The position numbers and the translations under genes are program-made. Positions 25,068 through 32,855 of a DNA stretch of 64,000 nt are shown here, in pieces. Positions within the stretch are counted from its first letter, which is position 1. Every line of letters begins with the position of its first letter. This DNA is from Armatimonadota bacterium (GTDB taxonomy: Bacteria; Armatimonadota; Fimbriimonadia; Fimbriimonadales; Fimbriimonadaceae). The DNA lies in assembly GCA_016125185.1 (NCBI GenBank), contig WGMG01000001.1, forward strand, positions 62,001 through 126,000. Reading direction: 5' to 3'. Below the pieces are notes generated by a model, which did no database searches, was not told the DNA's origin, and worked only from the letters and a program-made list of their open reading frames with translations.

Positions 25068-27017
25068 TTAGAACTTGACCGAGAACTGCGCGCCGTAGAA
25101 GGAGCCCTTCTGCGCGTTTCCGATGCCGTTCACCGTGGTGATGATGTTGTTGAGGTCGCCGTTCTGCCAGAACAGGTTGAACATCGTGTGCTCGCCCATG
25201 TCGTAGCCAAGGTTGACCGTCGTGAACTTGCTTTCAGCGCCATCGGCGATGCCCTGGAAGCCGCTCTTGAACTTCGTATCTTCGTACGAAGCCATCATGC
25301 CCCACTTCTGGGTCAGTTCGTAGCCGAAGCCCGCCTTCCACATCTTGTAGTCGCCGGTACCGGTGATCGCGTCACCCTTCTCGTACGAACCGTGGATGTG
25401 CAGCTTGTCCGACAGCTTGGCCATACCATAGGCGGAGAGCGCCTTGGTGTTGGTCAGGTTGCGGAAGACCGACACGCGGCCCCAGTCACCCGGAGCGACG
25501 TAGTTGGTTTCGACGTTTCGGTAGCCGAGCTTCAGGCCGTAGCTGTCCGAGTGCGTGCTCAGTGCAACGTTCCATCGACCGTTGGCGGTATCCACCAGCG
25601 TGTCGAGGTTCTGCGTATCCGAGCCGGAGCCCGAAGACGTCAGATCGTTGTTGTTTGCGGCGATGCCGTAAGCGACCGACTTGCCCGCGCCGCCTTCCAG
25701 CATGAAGCTGCCCGCATTGAAGTGCAGATCAGCGCCGTAGACGTTGTATCGGGTGATGCCAGACTGCTGAACGATGCCCTGCGGCTGAGCCGTGCCATCC
25801 TGCAGGAAGTTGACGTTTACGCCAAGCGAACCGTCGAAGTCCACGTAGGAAGCGGTGACGCCGCCCTTGTCCTCGGCAAACTTGAAGTCATAGGATCCAC
25901 CCATGACTCGCTGAACGCCAAGCGTGGTGAGCTGCATCGGCTGGACGTTGAATCCGCCGGTGGTCGTCGTGTTGTTCAGGGTTCCCCAGAACAGCTTGCC
26001 GCCCTGACCGAAGGCCAGAACGCCGCCATCCATTCGCCACGTGTGGTCATCCCACCGGCTGTTCTTGTAGAACGAGGTGGTGTCCGGTCGGCTGAGGATG
26101 TAGTTGCCAAGCTTCAGGCCCTGTCGGCCAACGGAGAGGTTCCACTGCGGGAGCGTCGCCGTCAGTTCGTGCAGGTACACCGAAGTGCCGCTGGACGAGA
26201 TGACAGAACCAGCGCCCGTCGGGTTGTACGACTGCACGCCGAAGCCCGTACCGGTGGACGAGTTGAGCATATTCGTCGCCACGACTTCCGCCTTGTACGG
26301 AATCTTGGAGGACGGATCGGTGATCTTCACACCGAACTCGTGCATCGTGATGAGGTTGTCGAAGCCACCGCCCGTGCCGAAGCTCTGCAGGTATTGGCCG
26401 TCTTGGTTCACCACCGCAGTCGAGCCGGTAGCCTGCGAAGCCATCGCCATGAAGAAGTTGGCATCGCCGGTGATCTGGATGCCGCCGCCAGCCTGCTCGA
26501 GCTTGGAAACTCGCGCGGCGAGGTCGGAAATGTTCTTCTTCATCGACTCGACGTCGACGCCTAGCGACTTCAGTTCGTTGGAGTAAGCCGAGGCCATCTT
26601 CTTGAGCTGAGCCAAGTCGCTGCTCCACTCCTTCATGCCGCCAACCTGCTTCTGCAGATCGGCCAGGCCGGTCTTGATGTCCGAAAGGTCAACGGTTTTG
26701 CCGCTGCCGCCGTCTCCGACGGAGTTGATCTTGGCTTCCAGCGCCTTGAGATTCTTCTCAACGTCGCTATTGAAACCGACGAGCTTGGCGTAAACCGCGT
26801 AAACGATCGACGCGACCTCGTAACGGGTCATGGTGCGGGTGCCGTTGAAGTTCCCGTCGCTGTCGCCGTGGATCAATCCCTCAAGCTTCAGCTTGTTCAC
26901 GCTGTCGGCCGCCCAATGTGTATCCTTTACATCCGGAAAGCCATCTTGGGCGAAGGCAGGAACAGCCATACCGAGCCCAAGGACTACCGAAAGAGCGTAC
27001 TTATAAGTTCGCTTCAT
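25068..27017 (-). CDS. SLH-domain outer-membrane porin (OmpM/Slp-like)
   Basis: The 649 residues comprise a signal peptide (to AFAQ, residue ~24), one SLH domain (FPDVKDTHWAADSVNKLKLEG, then DGNFNGTRTMTRYEVASIVY), a coiled coil (residues ~85-175) and a long beta-barrel region ending in the aromatic-rich GAQFSVKF, a BAM-type C-terminal signal. In diderm Terrabacteria and Deinococcus-Thermus such SLH-coiled-coil-barrel proteins tether the outer membrane to pyruvylated or polyamine-modified cell wall. This is probably a major envelope protein. It is monocistronic, with a strong terminator. Confidence 0.88.
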   Translation of the reverse strand: MKRTYKYALSVVLGLGMAVPAFAQDGFPDVKDTHWAADSVNKLKLEGLIHGDSDGNFNGTRTMTRYEVASIVYAVYAKLVGFNSDVEKNLKALEAKINSVGDGGSGKTVDLSDIKTGLADLQKQVGGMKEWSSDLAQLKKMASAYSNELKSLGVDVESMKKNISDLAARVSKLEQAGGGIQITGDANFFMAMASQATGSTAVVNQDGQYLQSFGTGGGFDNLITMHEFGVKITDPSSKIPYKAEVVATNMLNSSTGTGFGVQSYNPTGAGSVISSSGTSVYLHELTATLPQWNLSVGRQGLKLGNYILSRPDTTSFYKNSRWDDHTWRMDGGVLAFGQGGKLFWGTLNNTTTTGGFNVQPMQLTTLGVQRVMGGSYDFKFAEDKGGVTASYVDFDGSLGVNVNFLQDGTAQPQGIVQQSGITRYNVYGADLHFNAGSFMLEGGAGKSVAYGIAANNNDLTSSGSGSDTQNLDTLVDTANGRWNVALSTHSDSYGLKLGYRNVETNYVAPGDWGRVSVFRNLTNTKALSAYGMAKLSDKLHIHGSYEKGDAITGTGDYKMWKAGFGYELTQKWGMMASYEDTKFKSGFQGIADGAESKFTTVNLGYDMGEHTMFNLFWQNGDLNNIITTVNGIGNAQKGSFYGAQFSVKF

Positions 27018-27259
27018 GCTGCTTTTTCAGTTCTCCTCTATTTCCTATTTCGGGGAACCTTTCTTTCGCGCAGGCTGGGCCGTTTCTCACACTTTCCTAA
27101 GTTTCTTATGAGACTCGATCCGACCTATTCGAATTCCAATATTCCCCTGTGGCACAATGCCACAGGCTCATTATTACCTTTCGAGGCTCGCTCTGGCAAG
27201 GGTGCAAGGCCGATATCAAGCGCGACATTTCGGTTTTAGAAAGCGTTATAGGGGAAAAG

Positions 27260-28429
27260 ATGTGGAAAAGGCGGATAGCGTGTGGATTGTTTTTCGCCGC
27301 TTCGGCGTGGTCCTCGGCTTGCTTGTGGGATTACGACACGCTCTCCAACGAGGCTCGGGGACTGCCCGATGTGCTCGACGCTATCGTGGGGCGAGTACCC
27401 GTTTACCCGAAAGAGTATTACGAGTTTCGCGTTCGCCGTTCCTCGGCGATTGTCGCCAAAGACCCCGACAACCTGGACGAGCTGGACAACCTGATCGTGG
27501 CTTACGACAAATTGGGGGATGACGCGTCGGCTTTTCATTACGCGGCGATGAAGGCCAAGGCGCTGGCCCTGCAACCCAACGCCGACCACGAGTATCGATA
27601 TTACGCTAACCTCGGCACCATCGAGGCGCACTCCTGGGTTCGCGGCAAGGACCATAAAGACAGGTCCCTGCTGGATAAGTCCATCGCCCACCTGAAGAAG
27701 TGCCTTGAACTGAACCCTAACGCCCACTTTGGCCGCGAGATCGTCCAATTAAAGCTGATCGAGATGGTGCGGGCATCCAAGGGCCCCTACGATGACACGG
27801 AGAAGAGGGGTCCATATGGTGATATCTATGTCGTTTCTCGCGATGTGAGCGAAGCGGCTTACTCCGAATGGCAGAAATTCATCGAAAAGAACGGGATCGA
27901 TAAGACTCAAAAGGGAATCATCGGCATGATGATGATGGGTGGCGGACCCGATTCGCCCGATCTTCTTTTCGCTTTATACGGCACCTTCGATCTGAAGAGT
28001 GGGTACCTTCTGGACTTCGCCGGAAGGCGTGCCGAGGAGACTTGGAAAACCCACCCGAACTTCGTTGGCTTTAATAAGGTGGATTTCGCCTATATTCCTT
28101 TCGATGTGAAAGTCGCCAATCGGCAATATGCCGCCCTGGTCGAGAATGCCAAGCAGTACCGAGGAGCGATGGCTGAGTACATTCGAAACAAGGTCGCTCA
28201 GGGTAAACACCCCGACGTCGATCCGCACTTTTGGGATGATTGGCGGGAACCGCCGCACGTTGACTTACGCGCCTTTGAGCCGCTCTTGTCCCAGAGGCAG
28301 GTAATGAACCTTCAGATTCTTGGGTTGGGGTTTACGTGCTGTGGCTTGCCGTCACTGGGTTTCGCTACTATTCTGTGGGTCATCGTGCGAAAAGGAAGAT
28401 TATGCAGTCATCCGACGGACACGAAATAA
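27260..28429 (+). CDS. TPR-like exported protein with C-terminal membrane helix
   Basis: A 389-residue product. The ATG at 27260 follows a purine-rich GGGGAAAAG and is followed by a signal-type segment with a lipobox-like SSAC. Residues ~70-170 resemble tetratricopeptide repeats (DELDNLIVAYDKLGDDASAF and LDKSIAHLKKCLELNPNAHF). A hydrophobic helix (LGLGFTCCGLPSLGFATILWVIV) precedes the charged C-terminus. An upstream in-frame start at 27149 is less likely because its residues are not signal-like. Probably an envelope-located adaptor; the partner is unknown. Confidence 0.6.
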   Translation: MWKRRIACGLFFAASAWSSACLWDYDTLSNEARGLPDVLDAIVGRVPVYPKEYYEFRVRRSSAIVAKDPDNLDELDNLIVAYDKLGDDASAFHYAAMKAKALALQPNADHEYRYYANLGTIEAHSWVRGKDHKDRSLLDKSIAHLKKCLELNPNAHFGREIVQLKLIEMVRASKGPYDDTEKRGPYGDIYVVSRDVSEAAYSEWQKFIEKNGIDKTQKGIIGMMMMGGGPDSPDLLFALYGTFDLKSGYLLDFAGRRAEETWKTHPNFVGFNKVDFAYIPFDVKVANRQYAALVENAKQYRGAMAEYIRNKVAQGKHPDVDPHFWDDWREPPHVDLRAFEPLLSQRQVMNLQILGLGFTCCGLPSLGFATILWVIVRKGRLCSHPTDTK

Positions 28430-28856
28430 GAAAGTCCGACGAGCGATCTCCCTCTTCGGTTTCTCGCAGAGCGGATTCCGGGCAACCATTTCTCCTCTCC
28501 TCTTAGAGCCCGTCGCACGGCAGCTCTTCCAAACATTTGACACCCCATTTGTCGCCGCCATAATGGCGGGGTCGTCCCGAATGTCGGGACTCCTCGGACC
28601 ATTTCAGGTTAGAAGTCGTCCGGGGGTCTACGCTCGTACCTCGCTTCGACCGCCCGGCTACCAGCTGTGATCCCTCCGGGATCAGGTTTTCGCTTGCGAT
28701 GCGACGGGCTCTAAGAGGAGAGGGGCTTCGTGCGACAGTAGGAGCATGTCGTTGGACCCCGCCGAGCAAAGCGAGGGAAATGGAGCAAAGCGGAATCGGG
28801 GCGAAGAGGTGAGGTAGGGATTCCCCAAAAGCATCGAGTACAGCATGCAAATCAGC
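28430..28856. repeat. Intergenic repeat mosaic upstream of serS
   Basis: About 430 bases without a supported gene. Bases 28511-28610 are similar to 43501-43586 (shared tracts such as TTTGTCGCC and TCGGACCA-TTCAGGTT). The flanks contain CTCCTCTTAGAGCC and its inverse GGCTCTAAGAGGAG (28676-28725), making a large imperfect inverted repeat. Confidence 0.5.
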
Positions 28857-28862
28857 TAAAAT
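28857..28862 (+). promoter_or_regulatory. -10 element TAAAAT of serS
   Basis: TAAAAT nine bases before the serS ATG, predicting a leader of two or three bases at most. Confidence 0.5.
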
Positions 28863-28871
28863 TGAGCTTCT

Positions 28872-30143
28872 ATGCTCGACCGAGAACTCATTCGAAAACA
28901 GCCGGATTTAGTCCGGACCGGAATCCAACGCAAGCGTCTGGATTCGTCGATCGTCGATGAGTTCCTGTCGGTGGACGCCGAATTCCGGCGGATCGCCACC
29001 GAGACCGGCAACGCGCAGGCCGAGATGAACCAGGTTTCCAAAAGCATCGGCATGTTGATGGGCCAGGGCAAAAAGGACGAGGCAGAGGCCGCGAAAGCAA
29101 AGGCCGGCGAGCTGAAGAAGCGCGTGGGCGAGTTGGAAGACCAACAGCGCGAGATCGAGGCCAAGCTTCACGACGTCGAATTGCAGTTCCCCAACCTGCC
29201 GCACGACTCCGCGCCGGATGGCGACGACGAAACCCAAAATCCGGTCATCCGCGACTGGGGCCAAAAGCCGAGCTTCGAGTTTGAGCCGAAACCGCACTGG
29301 GACCTGGCCGACCAGCATAACATGTTAGACCTGGCGCGTGGCGCCAAGATCACCGGCAGCGGCTGGGTGGTTTACCGCGGCGTCGGGGCCAAGCTCCAGC
29401 GAGCGCTGTTCAATTTCATGGTCGACCACCAGACCGGCGCGAACGGCTACGAAGAAATCTATCCGCCGTTCGTGGTCAACCGCGAGTCGCTGATCGGCAC
29501 CGGTAACCTTCCAAAGTTTGAAGACGATCTGTATAAGACTCAGGACGATTTCTTCCTTATTCCGACCGCCGAAGTGCCGGTAACCAACCTGTACCGCGAC
29601 GAGATTTTGGATGCCAGCCAGTTGCCAATCAAGCACGCCGCTTTCTCGGGATGCTTCCGCCGCGAGGCAGGCGCGGCGGGCAAGGACACGCGCGGCCTGC
29701 TCCGCATCCACCAGTTCGATAAGGTGGAAATGGTGAAGTTTGTGGAGCCCTCGACCAGCTACGACGAGCTCGAATCGCTGGTGAAGGACGCCGAATCGAT
29801 CCTCCAGGCGCTGGGCCTGCACTACCGGGTCATCGAACTGTGTACCGGCGACATGGGCGCAAAGGCGACTAAGATTTATGACCTCGAAGTGTGGGCGCCA
29901 GGCGTGCAGAAGTACCTCGAAGTGTCCTCGTGCGGCAACTTTGGCGACTATCAGGCGCGGCGAGCGAACATCCGCTTCCGCCCAGAGGCGGGAGCCAAGC
30001 CGGAGTTCGTGCATATCCTCAACGGCTCGGGTGTGGCGGTGCCGCGACTGTTTGCGGCGCTGATGGAAACGTACCAGCAGGCGGATGGATCGGTGAAAAT
30101 TCCGCCCGCTCTGGCCCCGTATTTCGGCCGAGATTCGATTTAG
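28872..30143 (+). CDS. serS: Seryl-tRNA synthetase
   Basis: A 423-residue class II synthetase that charges tRNA-Ser (one such tRNA lies at 63187). The N-terminal ~110 residues form the tRNA-binding helical arm (coiled-coil, EAAKAKAGELKKRVGELEDQ). The catalytic domain has motif 2 (GCFRREAGAAG), TAEVPVTNLYRDE and motif 3 with its terminal arginine (SGVAVPRLFAALMET). Length and start are normal for the family. The gene is monocistronic, with a TAAAAT promoter upstream and a hairpin at 30158 downstream. Confidence 0.97.
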   Translation: MLDRELIRKQPDLVRTGIQRKRLDSSIVDEFLSVDAEFRRIATETGNAQAEMNQVSKSIGMLMGQGKKDEAEAAKAKAGELKKRVGELEDQQREIEAKLHDVELQFPNLPHDSAPDGDDETQNPVIRDWGQKPSFEFEPKPHWDLADQHNMLDLARGAKITGSGWVVYRGVGAKLQRALFNFMVDHQTGANGYEEIYPPFVVNRESLIGTGNLPKFEDDLYKTQDDFFLIPTAEVPVTNLYRDEILDASQLPIKHAAFSGCFRREAGAAGKDTRGLLRIHQFDKVEMVKFVEPSTSYDELESLVKDAESILQALGLHYRVIELCTGDMGAKATKIYDLEVWAPGVQKYLEVSSCGNFGDYQARRANIRFRPEAGAKPEFVHILNGSGVAVPRLFAALMETYQQADGSVKIPPALAPYFGRDSI

Positions 30144-30157
30144 GTTCCTGAGACCTT

Positions 30158-30186
30158 GCTTAGGTGGGTTTCTAGCCCACCTAAGC
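30158..30186. terminator. Perfect hairpin after serS (AGCCCACC family)
   Basis: GCTTAGGTGGG, a seven-base loop and CCCACCTAAGC lie 15 bases after the serS stop. There is no T-run, so it may be a bidirectional or RNA-end-protecting hairpin rather than a classical terminator. Similar hairpins follow genes at 43413, 52472 and 58874. Confidence 0.55.
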
Positions 30187-30232
30187 ACCCCCAAAGAATG
30201 ATCGGCCACTCGACGACGTCTATCCCTATAAG

Positions 30233-31506
30233 GTGGAGGTAATCGACAAGCCAAGGTCGAAGTGGGGTGTCGTGGGCAAGGTGTCCCTCGTCGTTTTTTC
30301 CATCCTGCTCGGATTGGTGGCCATCGCCTACCTGCTCACCGACGTGCCCAAGGCCGCCGGAGCCTACAACCGCAACCACGCCGCCGCGCTCCGCGCAAAG
30401 CTTCCCATGTCGGACGCCGAGTTGGAGCGGATGCGAGCGGTACCCGATGCCGATAACGCGGCGTTGACCCTTGGGCCCGTGATCCAAGACCTTGTGACCA
30501 TCCGCAAGGCCGACACTTTCAACTACAACGACAAGACCGAGGACATTGCCCGCAAGGCTTGCCGAAGTTCGCGGCCGACCTTCCGGTCGTCGAGCGCGCG
30601 AGCCGCCAGTCCAATTTCTCGCAGAAATTCATCTTTCGGTCCGGCGAGGCTTCGCCATACGTCAGCACCTTGCCCTATCGTGATCTGGTCGTGATTCTGG
30701 CTGGTCATTTGGAGTTATCGGCTAAAGAAGACAACCGCGAGGAGACGCGACGCACCGCCGGTGTATTGGCCCGACTGGTGGTACTGATTGGCTATGATCC
30801 CAGTGTAGAGTTCACGCTAGTGAGGATGACGGGGGGAATGGTGGCTGAACGAGCCCTTCAGGCCATTTTGAACCTCCACGGTCAGGACACCGCTTATCGC
30901 AAGATCGTGTCCGATGCCGCCACGATCATGGACATTCCGATCGACTTGCGGCCCATGCTTCGCCAAAACTACTGGGAAGCGTTTAACTACGTGCAGCAAG
31001 CACTGAAGCCAAGACAAGGGGTTCCGGGAGCGCCCAGCAGCCCGGCTCGATTCATCCCGAGTTTTGAGCGAGCAAGCATGTCGAGGCTGGACGAATATTA
31101 TGCATACGCCATGGCCAACTACCCAGCCAATCTTTGGGATGACCAAGCGCTATGGCAGTATCATCTGCGATTGCAATCGCTCCAAAACCTCAGCGACGTT
31201 AGCATGACGGTTGTGAACTCTGTGACGCCTGGAATCGAGGGGTTGGTCAAATCAATCTGCCGATATCACGCCCAGATCGGCACGCTTCTGCAGGCGGTCC
31301 GAGCCCTCGATGGAGCCGATCTGAATAATGGTCTTCCGCTCCAAGATCGACACCGGCTCGACGCCGACGGCAGCCCATTGCGCCTCCGAAGAACGCCCGA
31401 TGGCTGGATCATCTACTCCATCGGCTACAACCTGACCGATGACGACGGCGTGTTCGATTCGAAAAAGGGGAAGGATGATTTTGCCGTGAGGATACCAACG
31501 CGATGA
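30233..31506 (+). pseudogene. Membrane-anchored hypothetical protein gene with a single-base frameshift near 30558
   Basis: The first frame encodes a membrane helix (VSLVVFSILLGLVAIAYLL) and about 85 further residues to DIARKA. Coding character then moves to another frame (LPKFAADLPVVERASRQSNF) that runs to 31506. Restoring one base at about 30558 joins them into a product of about 424 residues. The second frame alone starts at a TTG at 30559 and would lack the anchor. The 40006 product has the same layout (N-terminal helix, then a helical extracytoplasmic region with a matching LVVILAGHLE / ILVLATHIAS block), so an intact paralogue exists. Mutation and sequencing error cannot be distinguished here. 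Confidence 0.6.
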
Positions 31507-31528
31507 AGTGGGGCCAATGAGCCCCACT
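31507..31528. terminator. Hairpin between convergent genes
   Basis: AGTGGGGC, a six-base loop and GCCCCACT lie directly after the 31506 stop and 18 bases before the end of pdxS, so the hairpin can serve both convergent units. Confidence 0.5.
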
Positions 31529-31545
31529 CTGTATATCGCAATCCG

Positions 31546-32448
31546 TTACCAGCCGCGGGTGGCCAGTAGTTCCTTGTCTTCCAGGCTGTCGCAGTTGATG
31601 CCGACCATCGGCTCACCGAGGTTTCGCGAAATCTCCGCCAGCTTCTTGGGGTCCTGGTAGAACAGCACCGCTTCGACGATCGCGCGGGCGCGCTTGGCCG
31701 GGTTGCCGGACTTGAAGATGCCCGAGCCGACGAACACCGTTTCGGCTCCGAGCTTCATCATCAGTGCGGCGTCGGCCGGGGTGGCAATTCCGCCTGCCGA
31801 GAAGTTCGGCACTGGGAGCTTGCCCAGAGCTTTGACCTCGCGAATCAGCTCTAGCGGAGCCTGATGATCCTTGGCCAGCACGTACAACTCGTCCTCACGG
31901 GCGTTCTGAACGATCTTCATTTCCGACTGGATGGTCCGCATGTGTCGCACCGCTTCGATGACGTCGCCGGTGCCGGCCTCGCCCTTGGTTCGGATCATGG
32001 CCGCACCTTCGGCGATGCGTCGAAGCGCTTCGCCCAGGTTCCGCGCGCCACAGACAAACGGCACGGTGAACGCGTGCTTGTCCACGTGGTTGTGGTGGTC
32101 GGCCGGGGTCAAAACTTCGGATTCATCGACGAAATCGACCTCCAGCGCCTCCAAAATTTCGGCTTCGACGAAGTGCCCAATTCGGCATTTGGCCATGACG
32201 GGGATCGTCACCGCCTCCTTGATGCCGATGATCAGCTCGGGGTCGCTCATTCGCGCCACGCCGCCGTCCTTTCGAATGTCGGCCGGTACGCGCTCTAGGG
32301 CCATGACGGCCACCGCGCCCGCGTCCTCGGCGATCTTGGCCTGCTCGGCGTTAACCACGTCCATGATCACGCCACCCTTCAGCATTTCGGCCAAACCTAC
32401 TTTCTCACGCCACGTCTTCTTCGCCGCAATCTGCTTTTCGATGCTCAT
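31546..32448 (-). CDS. pdxS: Pyridoxal 5'-phosphate synthase lyase subunit
   Basis: A 300-residue (beta/alpha)8 enzyme that makes PLP from ribose 5-phosphate, glyceraldehyde 3-phosphate and ammonia. Hallmarks seen are [20 protein letters not shown], the [10 protein letters not shown] block, [15 protein letters not shown] with the active-site-region lysines, and the phosphate-binding [17 protein letters not shown]. The ATG at 32448 (MSIEKQI) is preferred over a TTG nine bases upstream. The glutaminase partner PdxT is not in the window, so it must lie elsewhere. Monocistronic here. Confidence 0.96.
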   Translation of the reverse strand: MSIEKQIAAKKTWREKVGLAEMLKGGVIMDVVNAEQAKIAEDAGAVAVMALERVPADIRKDGGVARMSDPELIIGIKEAVTIPVMAKCRIGHFVEAEILEALEVDFVDESEVLTPADHHNHVDKHAFTVPFVCGARNLGEALRRIAEGAAMIRTKGEAGTGDVIEAVRHMRTIQSEMKIVQNAREDELYVLAKDHQAPLELIREVKALGKLPVPNFSAGGIATPADAALMMKLGAETVFVGSGIFKSGNPAKRARAIVEAVLFYQDPKKLAEISRNLGEPMVGINCDSLEDKELLATRGW

Positions 32449-32855
32449 TGAATTCAACCTAAGTTGGCTCGCCGGATCGGGAAACGAAATGGAAAGGGGC
32501 GAGCCTATCTCTTTCTCTTAAGGATACCTTTTCAGGTTCAATCGGCCCGTGCCTTGGACCGTCTCCCTAACTTAATTACGTAGATTGGGCACGCGGGATT
32601 TCGAAGATTCGGACGGGAGAGAGTCTGGGCTTTTGAAGAGCTATCGGCTTAAGCGGATCCCCAGTAATTCCCCGCTTCTCAGACATCCTTACCGGCGCCA
32701 CCCGAGATTCCTGTCCTCGCCTTGCTTGGCAATTCCTCGTGATTTGAGTTGCTAACGAACGTGCATAGTCGATTCGAGCCCGCTAGTTGATAGCATCGAT
32801 GTTCCGACCGACCAGGCGACTTATCCAGGGATTGGCGTGGTCGATCACCCCCGTC
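32449..32855. other. Long intergenic region upstream of pdxS
   Basis: About 400 bases with no supported coding frame. I find no standard riboswitch and no repeat shared with the rest of the window. It lies between the 3' end of the metzincin gene and pdxS on the same strand and could hold a small RNA or a pdxS leader. Confidence 0.35.

Noticed and set aside
25188-26564. 458-codon plus-strand open frame
   Set aside because: It is antisense to the SLH porin; its His/Arg/Val-rich product has no fold or signal.
32640-32700. rRNA-like string on the minus strand (GGAATTACTGGG)
   Set aside because: Only about a dozen bases match 16S rRNA; the flanks do not, so it is chance similarity.
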